Shown: positions 50,645 to 60,243, counted from the first letter of the stretch. The stretch: 64,000 nt of DNA from Faecalibacter macacae (GCF_003687725.1 NZ_RDOJ01000007.1:1-64000), one strand, 5' to 3'. A program made the numbers and translations. Notes: generated by a model from the sequence alone, not told the origin.

Positions 50645-51885
50645 TAATTTTTAACGACAATTTGTAACGTCTCACGAACTGTTTGACGTAATAATTCTTT
50701 ATCCTTATTGATGACAGAGTCAGAATTTGCATCAAAGTGACGAATAGTATATAATAATACATTTTCATCAACTTGTACTTTAAATTCTTCTTCAACATCA
50801 AGAATAAATTGTTCTAAATTATTGTACTTATCCTCTAAACATAAAGATAACGAAATTGCAGAATTCTGCATTAAATTAACTTTGATTTGATATTGATACA
50901 ATTTTGTAAATAATCCACTTAATTTATCTTCAGTAATAAAAGAGAAATCTTTTGAAGATAAACGCACAAGATGTTGTTCTTTCTTTAGAATGAAACAAGG
51001 AACTTGTGGATTTAAAGGTTGTCCTTTCTCTACCGCTGTTCCGGCCTCTAATGGATTAATAAAAGATTTTACAAAGAATGGAATTTCTTTTTGCTGTAAT
51101 GGTTGTAATGTTTTTGGGTGAATTACTGACGCTCCATAATAAGCTAACTCTATCGCTTCCTCGTAAGAGATATGATTTAATAACTCTGTATCATTAAAAT
51201 AACGTGGATCGGCATTTAAAACTCCTGGAACATCTTTCCATATTGTCATACTATCTGCATTAGTACAATAAGCAAAAATTGCTGCAGAATAATCAGACCC
51301 TTCACGACCTAAAGTTGTTGTAAAATAGTTAGGATCTGAACCTAAGAAACCTTGCGTAATGTAAAAACCAGTTTTTGGTAATTGAGCAATGTTACTTTCA
51401 GTTAATTTCCAATCTACTTTACCTTCACGGTAAGTACTATCGGTTTTAATGTAATCTCTTACATCTAACCATTCATTAGCTAAACCAATAGAATTTAAAT
51501 ACATAGAAATAATTTTTGTAGAGATTAACTCACCACAACAAACTACTTGATCGTAAACATAACTTCTATTTGGCGATTTATTTCTTCTTAAAAACGAAGT
51601 TAAATCATTGAAAAATTGACTAATTTCATTCGAAACATCTGTAGCATCTTCAAAAACTTCCTTAGCAATCTCTATGTGTTGTTTTTCAATTTCATTGATA
51701 GTCTCAGTATAATCATCCTGATCAAAATAACGTTTAACTACTTCTTCTAAAGCATTTGTAGATTTTCCCATTGCTGAAACAATCATACAAGTATTTTGAT
51801 ACCCCACAGTCTGTAGCAAATTAGCTACATTTCTTATCCCTTCAGCATCTTTTACTGATGCACCACCGAATTTGAAAACCTTCAT
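50644..51885 (-). CDS. lysC: Aspartate kinase
   Basis: 413 aa, monofunctional. KFGGASVKDAEGIRNVANLL at the start holds the ATP/aspartate site. GREGSDYSAAIFA and the segment IWKDVPGVLNADPRYF follow, then an ACT-like regulatory end (about 305-405). It phosphorylates aspartate as the first step toward lysine, threonine and methionine. The gene is coupled to the OlsF-like gene and divergent from fbp. A TATATTTG -7 box lies on the minus strand at 51913-51920. Its feedback regulator cannot be judged from the sequence. Confidence 0.93.
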   Translation of the reverse strand: MKVFKFGGASVKDAEGIRNVANLLQTVGYQNTCMIVSAMGKSTNALEEVVKRYFDQDDYTETINEIEKQHIEIAKEVFEDATDVSNEISQFFNDLTSFLRRNKSPNRSYVYDQVVCCGELISTKIISMYLNSIGLANEWLDVRDYIKTDSTYREGKVDWKLTESNIAQLPKTGFYITQGFLGSDPNYFTTTLGREGSDYSAAIFAYCTNADSMTIWKDVPGVLNADPRYFNDTELLNHISYEEAIELAYYGASVIHPKTLQPLQQKEIPFFVKSFINPLEAGTAVEKGQPLNPQVPCFILKKEQHLVRLSSKDFSFITEDKLSGLFTKLYQYQIKVNLMQNSAISLSLCLEDKYNNLEQFILDVEEEFKVQVDENVLLYTIRHFDANSDSVINKDKELLRQTVRETLQIVVKN

Positions 51886-52000
51886 TTTATTACATTTCTA
51901 ATAATTAGCCTGCAAATATAAGCAATCGAGAGGTTTAAATCACTAAATTGATAAAATCTACCACTATTTTTTAACTTATTACTAAGTGAATATTTTTCAA

Positions 52001-52022
52001 CAATTTCAATCGTTTGAAATTG
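52001..52022. promoter_or_regulatory. 22-bp palindrome between lysC and fbp
   Basis: CAATTTCAA and TTGAAATTG, a perfect 9-bp inverted repeat around TCGT. Its right end covers the TTG of the fbp promoter candidate. It may be an operator for one or both divergent genes. Confidence 0.5.
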
Positions 52023-52051
52023 ATAATTAACTATAAAATTTACGATATTTG
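52020..52051 (+). promoter_or_regulatory. Possible fbp promoter
   Basis: TTG (52020-52022), 21 bases, then GATATTTG (52044-52051), one mismatch from TAnnTTTG, 17 bp before the start codon. Confidence 0.45.
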
Positions 52052-52068
52052 TAGAGCAAAACAAAACT

Positions 52069-53082
52069 ATGGCACAAAATTCACATCAAACTCTTGGTGA
52101 GTTCATTATCGACAATCAAGAAGACTTTATCTACTCTACCGGTGAACTTTCTAGATTATTAAGTTCTATTAAATTAGCAACAAAAATCGTTAATTACAAA
52201 GTTAACAAAGCCGGATTAGTTAATATCCTTGGTGAATATGGTAACGAAAATGTTCAAGGCGAGAAACAACAAAAATTAGATGTATTCGCTAACGAAACTT
52301 TCATTGAAACTTTATCTCAACGTGAAGTAGTTTGTGGAATTGCTTCTGAAGAAAATGAAGATTTTATCGAAATTAAAAACAATAGAAATTTAGTAAATAG
52401 TAAATATGTTGTTTTAATTGACCCTTTAGATGGTTCATCAAATATTGATGTTAATGTATCTGTTGGTACAATTTTCTCTATCTACAGACGTGTTTCAGAA
52501 CCTGGAACACCAGTTACTTTAGAAGACTTTTTACAACCAGGTAATAAACAAGTTGCTGCTGGTTATGTCGTTTACGGAACTTCGACAATGTTAGTTTACA
52601 CAACAGGAAACGGAGTTAATGGATTTACACTAAACCCAGGTATCGGAACTTTTTATTTGTCACACCCTAACTTACGTATCCCTGAAGACGGAAAAATTTA
52701 CTCTGTAAATGAAGGTAATTACGTTAAATTCCCGCAAGGAGTTAAAAACTTTATCAAGTACTGTCAAGCAGATGAAGGTGATCGTCCTTACACTTCTCGT
52801 TACATTGGCTCTTTATGTTCAGATTTTCACCGTAACATGTTAAAAGGTGGTATTTATATTTATCCTTCTGGAACAAATAACCCCCAAGGTAAATTACGTT
52901 TATTATATGAATGTAACCCAATGGCTTTATTAGCTGAACAAGCTGGAGGAAAAGCATCTGACGGACACCAAAGAATTTTAGATATTGAACCTACAGAATT
53001 ACACCAACGTGTTCCTTTCTTCTGTGGATCTAAAAATTTAGTTGAAAAAGCTGAAGAATTTTTAGCCGATAATCCTGAATAA
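52069..53082 (+). CDS. fbp: Class 1 fructose-1,6-bisphosphatase
   Basis: 337 aa. The metal site is [17 protein letters not shown] (about 124-140), with the upstream acidic residues in [11 protein letters not shown]. Other marks are the substrate-binding [15 protein letters not shown] and [17 protein letters not shown] segments. It dephosphorylates fructose 1,6-bisphosphate in gluconeogenesis. It stands divergent from lysC, with a palindrome in between, and ends at a strong terminator shared with the SGNH gene. Confidence 0.95.
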   Translation: MAQNSHQTLGEFIIDNQEDFIYSTGELSRLLSSIKLATKIVNYKVNKAGLVNILGEYGNENVQGEKQQKLDVFANETFIETLSQREVVCGIASEENEDFIEIKNNRNLVNSKYVVLIDPLDGSSNIDVNVSVGTIFSIYRRVSEPGTPVTLEDFLQPGNKQVAAGYVVYGTSTMLVYTTGNGVNGFTLNPGIGTFYLSHPNLRIPEDGKIYSVNEGNYVKFPQGVKNFIKYCQADEGDRPYTSRYIGSLCSDFHRNMLKGGIYIYPSGTNNPQGKLRLLYECNPMALLAEQAGGKASDGHQRILDIEPTELHQRVPFFCGSKNLVEKAEEFLADNPE

Positions 53083-53100
53083 TTTTCAAACCTCATCATA

Positions 53101-53137
53101 AAAAAAGCTTCTCGAAAAATCGAGAAGCTTTTTTTTA
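53101..53137. terminator. Bidirectional terminator fbp / SGNH gene
   Basis: AAAAAAGCTTCTCG and CGAGAAGCTTTTTT arms with a 6-base A-rich loop between the convergent genes. Confidence 0.92.
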
Positions 53138-53154
53138 TGATTTATAGATTTTAA

Positions 53155-54714
53155 TTAAGGAATCTTGATTCCAGGATATTGACCTGGGAATACGTGTCTT
53201 AATGTAGAACCATATTTTGCATTAATTGCATCAGAGAACATATTTGCAACAATTGCATAACCTGTACCTGTTAAGTGAATCCCGTCTAGAGAGAATGCTC
53301 CTCCCGAAACAAATGTTGTTGTATATGTGTTACCATAGTATTTAATACCTTGTACTGATGATAATTTAGCCATCTGAGAGTATACATCTACAATTGCAAT
53401 ATTGTAATTTCTTGATAATTCAAAAATTGCAGCATTATATTTAGCAACCGCAGCTTCCGCTTTAGCAACTTCTTTTTCAGACAATACCCACTCATCTTCT
53501 AAAGGATAAGTAATACCTGCAAATGATAATTGACCAGCTTGCTCTTGAGATAATCCCATTTGCATTAAAGCTTGAACTCTAGAAGTATCAACTTTACCAA
53601 TATAATTTGATGATTTTAATACTAATAAATCTTTAGCTGTCGCTTGACGAGCCTGACCATAAGTCATCCCAAATAAAGTTGCTTGTGCTGCACCTAAAGC
53701 TGGTGTTAAAGCTGCTGTAATTTGAGCTTGTAAGTTTGGTAAATCTTTATCCTTAATAACAACTGGACTAGCAGCCGATTGAGAGAAAGAGATTTTACGT
53801 TCCGGCACACCTAATGCATCAAACACTTGATTTAACCCTGCAAATGTTGCATTTAATGTAGGAATCATTGGGCCGAAAGATGGATTTACCGGTGAAAGTG
53901 GTGCGTGAGGAACAGTTGTAAAATATGGTACAGATGTCACTGAAGGGATATTAGCTATAACACCTTTAGCTCCATTTGCTGTTAAAGCTTGTAAAGCTCC
54001 ATTAATTGCTCCTTTTACTACATTAACATCCGAAATATCATTAGATCCGTAAGTAGATGGATTAGTATTCCCTACTTGATCAACACCAACTCCTCCAGAT
54101 ACAGCATATCCTAAAACATCGTTATTTCCTATCCATAAAGAAAAGAAAGTAGGATTCTGAGCAACTGCATCAGCAACTACTGATGTTGAAGCAGAAGAAG
54201 CAAAACGAGCAAAGTAAGGATTAGCTAAACCTTGTGCTACCCCAGCTGGATTTCCATATCCTGGAGCAACTAAATGGTACGATTTAGCACCTGGAACACC
54301 CATGTTTTGGTATGGACCTGCAGCAGAAATATTATCTAACGAAGTTAATGCTATTGTATCCTTTGGAGTTAAACTCATAGTTTCTCGATCAAGTCTAAGA
54401 GTAAGTTTACCTCTAATTCCTAAGTTTAAAAATCCACCAATTTCATCTTGCATGAATGGAGTTTTAAATTCTCCACCTCCAGCTGGTTTCATTAAACCTG
54501 CTAAAATATTTGGGTAAGAATTTGTTTGTCCTGAAATAAATAATGCATTATCTGTGTAACCAGATGTTAACGAGTTACCTAATGCAACATATTTAGAAAA
54601 GTCAGCTGATCCTGATGTTACAACAAAATCCTCAACAGGATTTTCAAAATCATCATCACAACTAAATAAAGTTATAGCTAAAGCCGCTAATAATATTTTG
54701 TTTAATATTTTCAT
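53155..54714 (-). CDS. SGNH/GDSL-family lipoprotein
   Basis: 519 aa. A lipoprotein signal (LLAALAITLFSCDDDF) precedes the GDSL-like block GNSLTSGYTDN (serine nucleophile region). Further on are the SGNH oxyanion block LWIGNNDVLGYA and the catalytic DGIHLTGTGYAIVANM near the end. The enzyme is probably a surface or periplasmic lipase/esterase; substrate unknown. It starts 11 bp after the FadL-like gene, so barrel and lipase form one operon, which fits import and cleavage of acyl compounds. Confidence 0.87.
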   Translation of the reverse strand: MKILNKILLAALAITLFSCDDDFENPVEDFVVTSGSADFSKYVALGNSLTSGYTDNALFISGQTNSYPNILAGLMKPAGGGEFKTPFMQDEIGGFLNLGIRGKLTLRLDRETMSLTPKDTIALTSLDNISAAGPYQNMGVPGAKSYHLVAPGYGNPAGVAQGLANPYFARFASSASTSVVADAVAQNPTFFSLWIGNNDVLGYAVSGGVGVDQVGNTNPSTYGSNDISDVNVVKGAINGALQALTANGAKGVIANIPSVTSVPYFTTVPHAPLSPVNPSFGPMIPTLNATFAGLNQVFDALGVPERKISFSQSAASPVVIKDKDLPNLQAQITAALTPALGAAQATLFGMTYGQARQATAKDLLVLKSSNYIGKVDTSRVQALMQMGLSQEQAGQLSFAGITYPLEDEWVLSEKEVAKAEAAVAKYNAAIFELSRNYNIAIVDVYSQMAKLSSVQGIKYYGNTYTTTFVSGGAFSLDGIHLTGTGYAIVANMFSDAINAKYGSTLRHVFPGQYPGIKIP

Positions 54715-54725
54715 AATCCTGTAGT

Positions 54726-55958
54726 TTATTTGATGTTATACGCTAATCCTAATCCGAAGTTAAAAGCTTTTAATTTTACATCACCTCTAAAATCTTGATC
54801 TACATTATGAATATAACGCTCTTGACCATTTACAAATGCTCCATATAAATCTAACATAAATCCGTTTTTGAAACTAAACCCTAAACCTGCAGTAAATGCA
54901 TTATTGTCAGTACTTGGAGTTTCAGAAGACCAATATTGGCTTGGAACTGGTGATTCGTCATGGTAATATCCAATACGCCCTTGAATCATATCATTGAATG
55001 TATACTCAGCTCCGATACGGAAAATTGTATTGTCTTTCCAATTTTTAACTGATACTGATTCTTGTTGATATCCTGTTTCTGGATTTTGTAAAATGATCGA
55101 TAAATCTTTATAGCGTGTCCAGTTTTGCCAAGAAACCTCACCGAATAACTCTAATTTTGGAGTAACTTTATAAGAAGTTCCTACTACAAATTCTGAAGGT
55201 AATGGCAATACAGTACTCCATTGTGAAGTTTGGAAAGTTGGATTTGTTGATAAACCTGATGGAACATTATTCCAAGTAACTGTACCGTAATTTGCTTTTG
55301 CATCTACATTAGAGCGGTATGCTAATGCTACATTCCACTTTTCAGTTGGTCTAAACATTGTACCAATGTTAAATCCTAAACCGTGCGCATCATCATCTTC
55401 TAACTCTAATCCAATATCATTACCAGCTACAGTTTGAACTTTTTTCATTGTAGCAGATCCATGTGTATAAATAAATCCTGCTCCAACACTAAACCATTCT
55501 GTAAATTTATACGCTACTGTTGGTTGTACATTAAAAGCTTGTAATTCAATCTCTGTGATATTAGAACGGTTTTCCCAATCGTTAGGCCATGTTAAAGAAC
55601 TTCCAAATGGAGTTGTAACACTTAATCCAACCGCTAAATCATCTGTAGGCTTATAACTAACTGCTAAATAAATAGGAGTAGATAATCCGTTATCTGTAAC
55701 CGCTTTGTTTAATGTTTGAGGATCTTGCCATTTTGCTTCAGATTTTACTCCAAAAACACCAGCTGCTATACTTAATTTTGCATCTACAAACGCTAATCCT
55801 GCAGGGTTATAAAACGCCACACTTGCATCTCTTGCCAAAGTAGTAGAGTTTCCTCCTAATGCTGCTTGTCGCACACCTTGTAAAGCTACACGATATCCAC
55901 CAGCAAATGCTGAAGAAGATAATGCAGCCAAGGCTAATGTTAAGAAAATTTTCTTCAT
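54726..55958 (-). CDS. OmpP1/FadL-type outer-membrane transport protein
   Basis: 410 aa. A signal peptide (MKKIFLTLALAALSSSAFA) precedes the FadL N-terminal plug pattern (AALGGNSTTLARDASVAFYN, PAGLA) and long stretches of alternating beta strands; the C-terminus ends KAFNFGLGLAYNIK. Such barrels import hydrophobic compounds such as long-chain fatty acids. Coupled by short distance to the SGNH lipoprotein gene. Upstream are a TATTTTTG -7 box (minus strand, 55998-56005) and a 23-bp palindrome. Confidence 0.9.
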   Translation of the reverse strand: MKKIFLTLALAALSSSAFAGGYRVALQGVRQAALGGNSTTLARDASVAFYNPAGLAFVDAKLSIAAGVFGVKSEAKWQDPQTLNKAVTDNGLSTPIYLAVSYKPTDDLAVGLSVTTPFGSSLTWPNDWENRSNITEIELQAFNVQPTVAYKFTEWFSVGAGFIYTHGSATMKKVQTVAGNDIGLELEDDDAHGLGFNIGTMFRPTEKWNVALAYRSNVDAKANYGTVTWNNVPSGLSTNPTFQTSQWSTVLPLPSEFVVGTSYKVTPKLELFGEVSWQNWTRYKDLSIILQNPETGYQQESVSVKNWKDNTIFRIGAEYTFNDMIQGRIGYYHDESPVPSQYWSSETPSTDNNAFTAGLGFSFKNGFMLDLYGAFVNGQERYIHNVDQDFRGDVKLKAFNFGLGLAYNIK

Positions 55959-56031
55959 ATTCTTTTTTTGATAGTTTTTTTGTTAATTGTTTATTAACAA
56001 AAATATAATTTTTTATTTATAATGTTATGTT

Positions 56032-56054
56032 TACATAGTAAAATTTACTATGTA
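56032..56054. promoter_or_regulatory. 23-bp palindrome upstream of the FadL/SGNH operon
   Basis: TACATAGTAAA-A-TTTACTATGTA, a perfect inverted repeat with 11-bp arms. It lies just upstream of the expected -33 position of the promoter with -7 box at 55998-56005. Likely an operator for a dimeric regulator; which one is unknown. Confidence 0.6.
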
Positions 56055-56107
56055 TTTTTAAATAAGCAGTTTAATATTAATTCATTAAAGCGTAAAAACT
56101 ACACTAT

Positions 56108-57316
56108 TTAATAAATTTCTTTTAATTTATTTGAAATAATATAAGCTTCAGACCAACATGCTTGAAAGTTAAAACCTCCAGTAATAGCATCTATATTTAA
56201 CACTTCTCCAGCAAAAAATAAATTTGAGACAAGTTTAGATTCCATCGTTTGGAAATTAACTTCTTTTAAGTCAACTCCACCTGCGGTAACGAATTCATCT
56301 TTAAATGTACTTTTACCATTTATAGAATACTCAGCTGCCGTTAACTCTTTAGCTATTTGTTCAATCTGTTTTTTTGATAAATCTGCGAAAACCAAATTTT
56401 CATTGATTTTGCAATATTGAAGTATACTTACCCAAAATCGTTTTGGGAAGTCGAATGGATTATATTTATAGATCGATTTTTTCGCATCTTGATTCTTTTT
56501 TGAATTCAATAGCTCTATCACATCTTCTTTTGATTGTTGAATAAAATTGATCTCTGCGTCAAATTTATATCCTCTTTCATTTAAAGCTAATGCTCCCCAA
56601 GCTGATAATCGTAAAATTCCAGGCCCACTAAATCCCCAGTGCGTAATTAATAAAGGGCCTTCAGATTCTAATTTTTCTGATTTAATTTTCACATCAACTT
56701 GATCAAATGAAATTCCCATCAAACCTTCGATTCGTGGATCTTTACAATTAAATGTAAATAATGACGGAACAGGTGAGATAATTTTATGACCAAGATTTTT
56801 AATTATTTTCCAAAATTTAGGCGTACTCCCAGTTGTTACAACAACATTTTCAAAACGATGAATACCTGAAGCTGTTTCTATTTCGAAACCATCCTCAACT
56901 TTATTAATTGATTTTACTCCGTCAGAAAAATTAACTCGAACTTTATTTTTCTCAACTTCCTTCAATAAACATTCGATAATAGACATCGAACTATTAGAAA
57001 CTGGAAAAATACGGTTATCATCTTCTATTTTCAATTCTACTCCACGATCGTCATACCACGCCATCGTATCTCCTGGTTGAAATTGATAAAATACACTTAA
57101 TAACTCTTTTTTTCCTCTAGGATAAAATTCTACTAAATCTAAAGGATCAAAACATGCATGTGTTACATTACATCTTCCTCCTCCAGAAATACGAACTTTC
57201 TGCAAAGGCATTTGGGCTTGTTCAAAGATTACAGTATCTTTCCCAAGCTCTTTTCCTAAGTTAGCCGCTAGAAAATATCCTGCTGCACCACCTCCTATTA
57301 TCGCTATTTTTCCCAC
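56108..57316 (-). CDS. BaiN/HI0933-like NAD(P)/FAD-dependent oxidoreductase
   Basis: 402 aa. FAD-binding GGGAAGYFLAANL (about 8-20), then the family block KVRISGGGRCNVTHACFDP (about 41-59) and the C-terminal GGFNFQACWSEAYI. Such flavoproteins are widespread with ill-defined reductase activity; BaiN acts on bile acids, but the substrate here is unknown. The gene is alone and divergent from the DUF6646-like gene; the starts are 96 bp apart. Confidence 0.9.
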   Translation of the reverse strand: MGKIAIIGGGAAGYFLAANLGKELGKDTVIFEQAQMPLQKVRISGGGRCNVTHACFDPLDLVEFYPRGKKELLSVFYQFQPGDTMAWYDDRGVELKIEDDNRIFPVSNSSMSIIECLLKEVEKNKVRVNFSDGVKSINKVEDGFEIETASGIHRFENVVVTTGSTPKFWKIIKNLGHKIISPVPSLFTFNCKDPRIEGLMGISFDQVDVKIKSEKLESEGPLLITHWGFSGPGILRLSAWGALALNERGYKFDAEINFIQQSKEDVIELLNSKKNQDAKKSIYKYNPFDFPKRFWVSILQYCKINENLVFADLSKKQIEQIAKELTAAEYSINGKSTFKDEFVTAGGVDLKEVNFQTMESKLVSNLFFAGEVLNIDAITGGFNFQACWSEAYIISNKLKEIY

Positions 57317-57412
57317 GCAACAAAGTTAAACGAATATTTTAAATCAAATTTTAACACAATTTTATAGTTAGGCACAATAATTGTCGCAGGGATTTCACGT
57401 TATACTATAACT

Positions 57413-57844
57413 ATGAAAAAATTATTATTTACAGCCGTACTTACTTTACTTTCTTTCAACTTTGCTAACGCACAGGCATATACAGGAAGTGGAGATCAAA
57501 AAGTATCATTAGGACTTGTTCCATGGGGATATGGAACTGGATTATCAGCAATTTATGATTATGGAATTTCAGACATCATCTCTGTAGGTGGTGGTGGTGA
57601 ATTCTATTTTGGTGGAAAAGAGGACCATGATGATTTTTACATTTTTGGTCGTGCAAATTTTCACTTAGGAGAGATGTTAAACATGCCATCAAACATGGAT
57701 TTATACCCAGGTTTAGATATCGGATTTAATAGTGGTATTGGATTAGGTGCTCACTTAGGTTTCAGATACTTATTCAGTGATAATATCGGTGCTTATATAG
57801 AAGCAGGATCAAGAGGATCTTTAGGTGTTTTCATTAATCTATAA
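57413..57844 (+). CDS. DUF6646-like small outer-membrane protein
   Basis: 143 aa. A clear signal peptide (MKKLLFTAVLTLLSFNFANA) is followed by a short glycine-rich beta-barrel-like chain ending SLGVFINL. It resembles proteins I know as DUF6646; function unknown. Monocistronic, with a long palindromic terminator downstream. Confidence 0.75.
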   Translation: MKKLLFTAVLTLLSFNFANAQAYTGSGDQKVSLGLVPWGYGTGLSAIYDYGISDIISVGGGGEFYFGGKEDHDDFYIFGRANFHLGEMLNMPSNMDLYPGLDIGFNSGIGLGAHLGFRYLFSDNIGAYIEAGSRGSLGVFINL

Positions 57845-57852
57845 TAGAAACA

Positions 57853-57903
57853 ATATTCAATAAAAAAGGAGACAAAAAATTTGTCTCCTTTTTTATTGAA
57901 TAT
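57853..57903. terminator. 51-bp near-perfect palindromic terminator
   Basis: The 24-bp arms ATATTCAATAAAAAAGGAGA... and their complement enclose a 3-base loop. It serves the convergent DUF6646-like and universal-stress genes. It is unusually long for a terminator. Confidence 0.88.
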
Positions 57904-57908
57904 ATTTT

Positions 57909-58739
57909 TTACTTCTCATGAAAAACAAACAATGGAACTTTATTCTTTGAAGCTATTTTCTTTGTAAATCCTGGTGAAAATAATTTATCAAAGAACCCTT
58001 TGTTTCTGCTTACCACTGTTAATACATCAATATCTTTTTCTTCGATAAATTTCAACACTTGTTCAGCTGGTTCAGAATTTGTTTCAACAACAAAACTAAC
58101 TGGTTCATCTTTAAACTCTTCTTTCCAATCAGCTAATGCTTTTTCATTGTATTTACCATCTTTTGTAACATGTAAACATTGAATTTGAGCATTATGCCTC
58201 ATCGCAACTTCACACAAATAATACAATGCATCTTTATCCTTTTCTTCAAAAATAGTGGTAAAACCTAAGGTTTTAATTCCTTTAAATTGGATATGATTTG
58301 GTATGCTTAAAATCGGAACCTTTAAAGAAGTAATTGCATTGATGGTATTAGATCCGAAAATCAACTTCTCTAAACCTGTATTACCTGTTGTCCCCATTAC
58401 CACGAAATCTATATTTTCTTCCGTAATCGTTTCGCGCATTATATATAAGAAATTCCCTTCTTCTAAGATAAATTTCATGTTAATATGCCCTAAACCATTA
58501 TCCTCTGCAATTTTACGTAATTGTGGAATGTTATCTTTAAAATTATCAAACTGACCTAATTTTACAGAATCATATACACTCTGAATTAATCCGGCACTTA
58601 ATCCACCATTAATCACTGGTAATTCGTAAACGTGCAACACATATACGATTGCATCTTGACTTTCAGCCAAACTTAAAGCATATAATAAAGCATTGTTTGC
58701 TGTTTCTGAAAAATCTGTTGGAAATAATATCTTTCTCAT
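57909..58739 (-). CDS. Universal stress protein with two Usp domains
   Basis: 276 aa from MRKILFPTDFSE (58739); the frame runs on to 58802 without further family sequence. Domain 1 (about 1-145) ends in the ATP-type loop VVMGTTGNTGLEKLIFGSNT. Domain 2 (about 150-276) has TVVSRNKGFFDKLFSPGFTK in the equivalent place. Two-domain Usps are common stress proteins; whether ATP is bound needs testing. Cytoplasmic, with no operon partner. Confidence 0.9.
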   Translation of the reverse strand: MRKILFPTDFSETANNALLYALSLAESQDAIVYVLHVYELPVINGGLSAGLIQSVYDSVKLGQFDNFKDNIPQLRKIAEDNGLGHINMKFILEEGNFLYIMRETITEENIDFVVMGTTGNTGLEKLIFGSNTINAITSLKVPILSIPNHIQFKGIKTLGFTTIFEEKDKDALYYLCEVAMRHNAQIQCLHVTKDGKYNEKALADWKEEFKDEPVSFVVETNSEPAEQVLKFIEEKDIDVLTVVSRNKGFFDKLFSPGFTKKIASKNKVPLFVFHEK

Positions 58740-58988
58740 AACATAGTCATTTTGTATTGTATTAAATTTACGTAAATATTGTAGAACTTCATCAAGGTTC
58801 AAAATTTATTTTCCTTTAATACATTATTTTTAATGACAAAAAACTATCAAAAATGATTCGTTTGAAAACCTTAACTTTGCACTAAATATTTATAATAAAT
58901 TTTTTGAAGGAAAAAAGTTATTTTTTTAGACACATATTTCATAATACACTAAAATATAACCACTTCATTATTTAATACATAATAAAGA

Positions 58989-60053
58989 ATGTTAGAAGAT
59001 AAAAAAGTTTCAAAAACAAGTTTAAGCGAAATCGGAGAGTTTGGTTTAATTGAACAAATTAAAGAAGGATTCCCAATTCGTTTAGAAACTTCTATAAAAG
59101 GTATCGGTGACGATGCCGCTGTATTAGATTACGGTAACGAAAAAACTGTTGTTTCTACAGATATGCTAGTAGAAGGTGTAAATTTCAGCTGGTCTTACAT
59201 GCCTTTACGCCACTTAGGTTACAAAGCTGTTGTAACTGCGATTAGCGATATTTTAGCAATGAATGCAATCCCGAAACAAATCTTAGTTTCTTTAGCTTTA
59301 TCTAATCGTTTCACTTTAGAAGCTGTTGATGAGATTTACAATGGTATGAAATACGCGTGTGATAAATACGAAATTGATATCGTTGGTGGAGATACCACTT
59401 CTTCTGTAAATGGATTAGTAATAAACATGACCGCTTTAGGATCTGCTAAAGCAGAGAAAATTTCGTATCGTAAAGGTGATGTTAAAGAAAATGATTTATT
59501 AGTATTATCTGGAGATTTAGGAGCAGCTTTCTTAGGTTTACAAGTTTTAGAACGTGAAGCTCAAGTTACTAAAGTAAATCCTGATAATCAACCAGATTTA
59601 GAACAATATTCTTACTTAGTAGAACGTCAGTTAAAACCAGAAGCACGTTTAGATATCGTTAAGTTATTAGCTGAAATGGAAATTGTTCCAACTGCAATGA
59701 TTGATGTTTCTGATGGATTATCTTCAGAAGTTATTCACTTATCTAAAGAAAATAATATCGGATTTAATATATATGAAGAAAAAATACCTTTAGATCCAGC
59801 TGTAATTCGTACTGCTGAAGAATTTCAGATCAATCCTATTACTTGTGCTTTAAGTGGTGGTGAAGATTTTGAATTATTATTCACTATCAAACAAGAAGAT
59901 TTCGAAAAGATAAAAGCAAATCCTTACTTAACTGTAATTGGACACGCTACTGCAACTGGAGCTGAGAATTATTTAATTACAAAAGGAAGCGAACAAATGA
60001 TTCCTTTAACAGCCCAAGGTTGGGGAACTGGAGAAGAAGAATCTGAAGATTAA
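58989..60053 (+). CDS. thiL: Thiamine-monophosphate kinase
   Basis: 354 aa, PurM-like fold. The marks are IGDDAAVLDY (about 37-46), STDMLVEGVNFSW, VGGDTTSSVNG and IDVSDGLSSEVIHL. ThiL phosphorylates thiamine monophosphate to thiamine diphosphate, the cofactor of Dxs encoded elsewhere in this window. The gene is isolated, with a TAACTTTG -7 box at 58872-58879 and a leader of about 100 nt. The terminal hairpin AAAGCAT...GATGCTTT lies at about 60118-60146. Confidence 0.93.
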   Translation: MLEDKKVSKTSLSEIGEFGLIEQIKEGFPIRLETSIKGIGDDAAVLDYGNEKTVVSTDMLVEGVNFSWSYMPLRHLGYKAVVTAISDILAMNAIPKQILVSLALSNRFTLEAVDEIYNGMKYACDKYEIDIVGGDTTSSVNGLVINMTALGSAKAEKISYRKGDVKENDLLVLSGDLGAAFLGLQVLEREAQVTKVNPDNQPDLEQYSYLVERQLKPEARLDIVKLLAEMEIVPTAMIDVSDGLSSEVIHLSKENNIGFNIYEEKIPLDPAVIRTAEEFQINPITCALSGGEDFELLFTIKQEDFEKIKANPYLTVIGHATATGAENYLITKGSEQMIPLTAQGWGTGEEESED

Positions 60054-60117
60054 TTCGATAATGTGCAAATTAGTTAATTAGCCAATTTTCAAATTAACGA
60101 ATTAAGATCACCTATAT

Positions 60118-60146
60118 AAAGCATTTAATTTTAATTGGATGCTTTT
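60118..60146 (+). terminator. Terminator of thiL
   Basis: AAAGCATTTAA and TTGGATGCTTT arms with a wobble pair and a T6 run, some 65 bp after the stop. Confidence 0.7.
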
Positions 60147-60174
60147 TTATTTCAAGTAAAATAGAAGGTACAAA

Positions 60175-60204
60175 AAAAGCTCATCTACATGTAGATGAGC
60201 TTTT
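60175..60204 (-). terminator. Terminator of rplU-rpmA
   Basis: Perfect 30-bp palindrome AAAAGCTCATCTACA-TGTAGATGAGCTTTT, 40 bp beyond the rpmA stop. Confidence 0.9.
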
Positions 60205-60243
60205 AATATTGTTAGTCTTACACCAATTGATATTAGCTAATAA

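Noticed and set aside
58803-58988. TPP riboswitch upstream of thiL
   Set aside because: The leader of about 100 nt shows no CTGAGA-like core or the P2/P4 elements of a TPP riboswitch.
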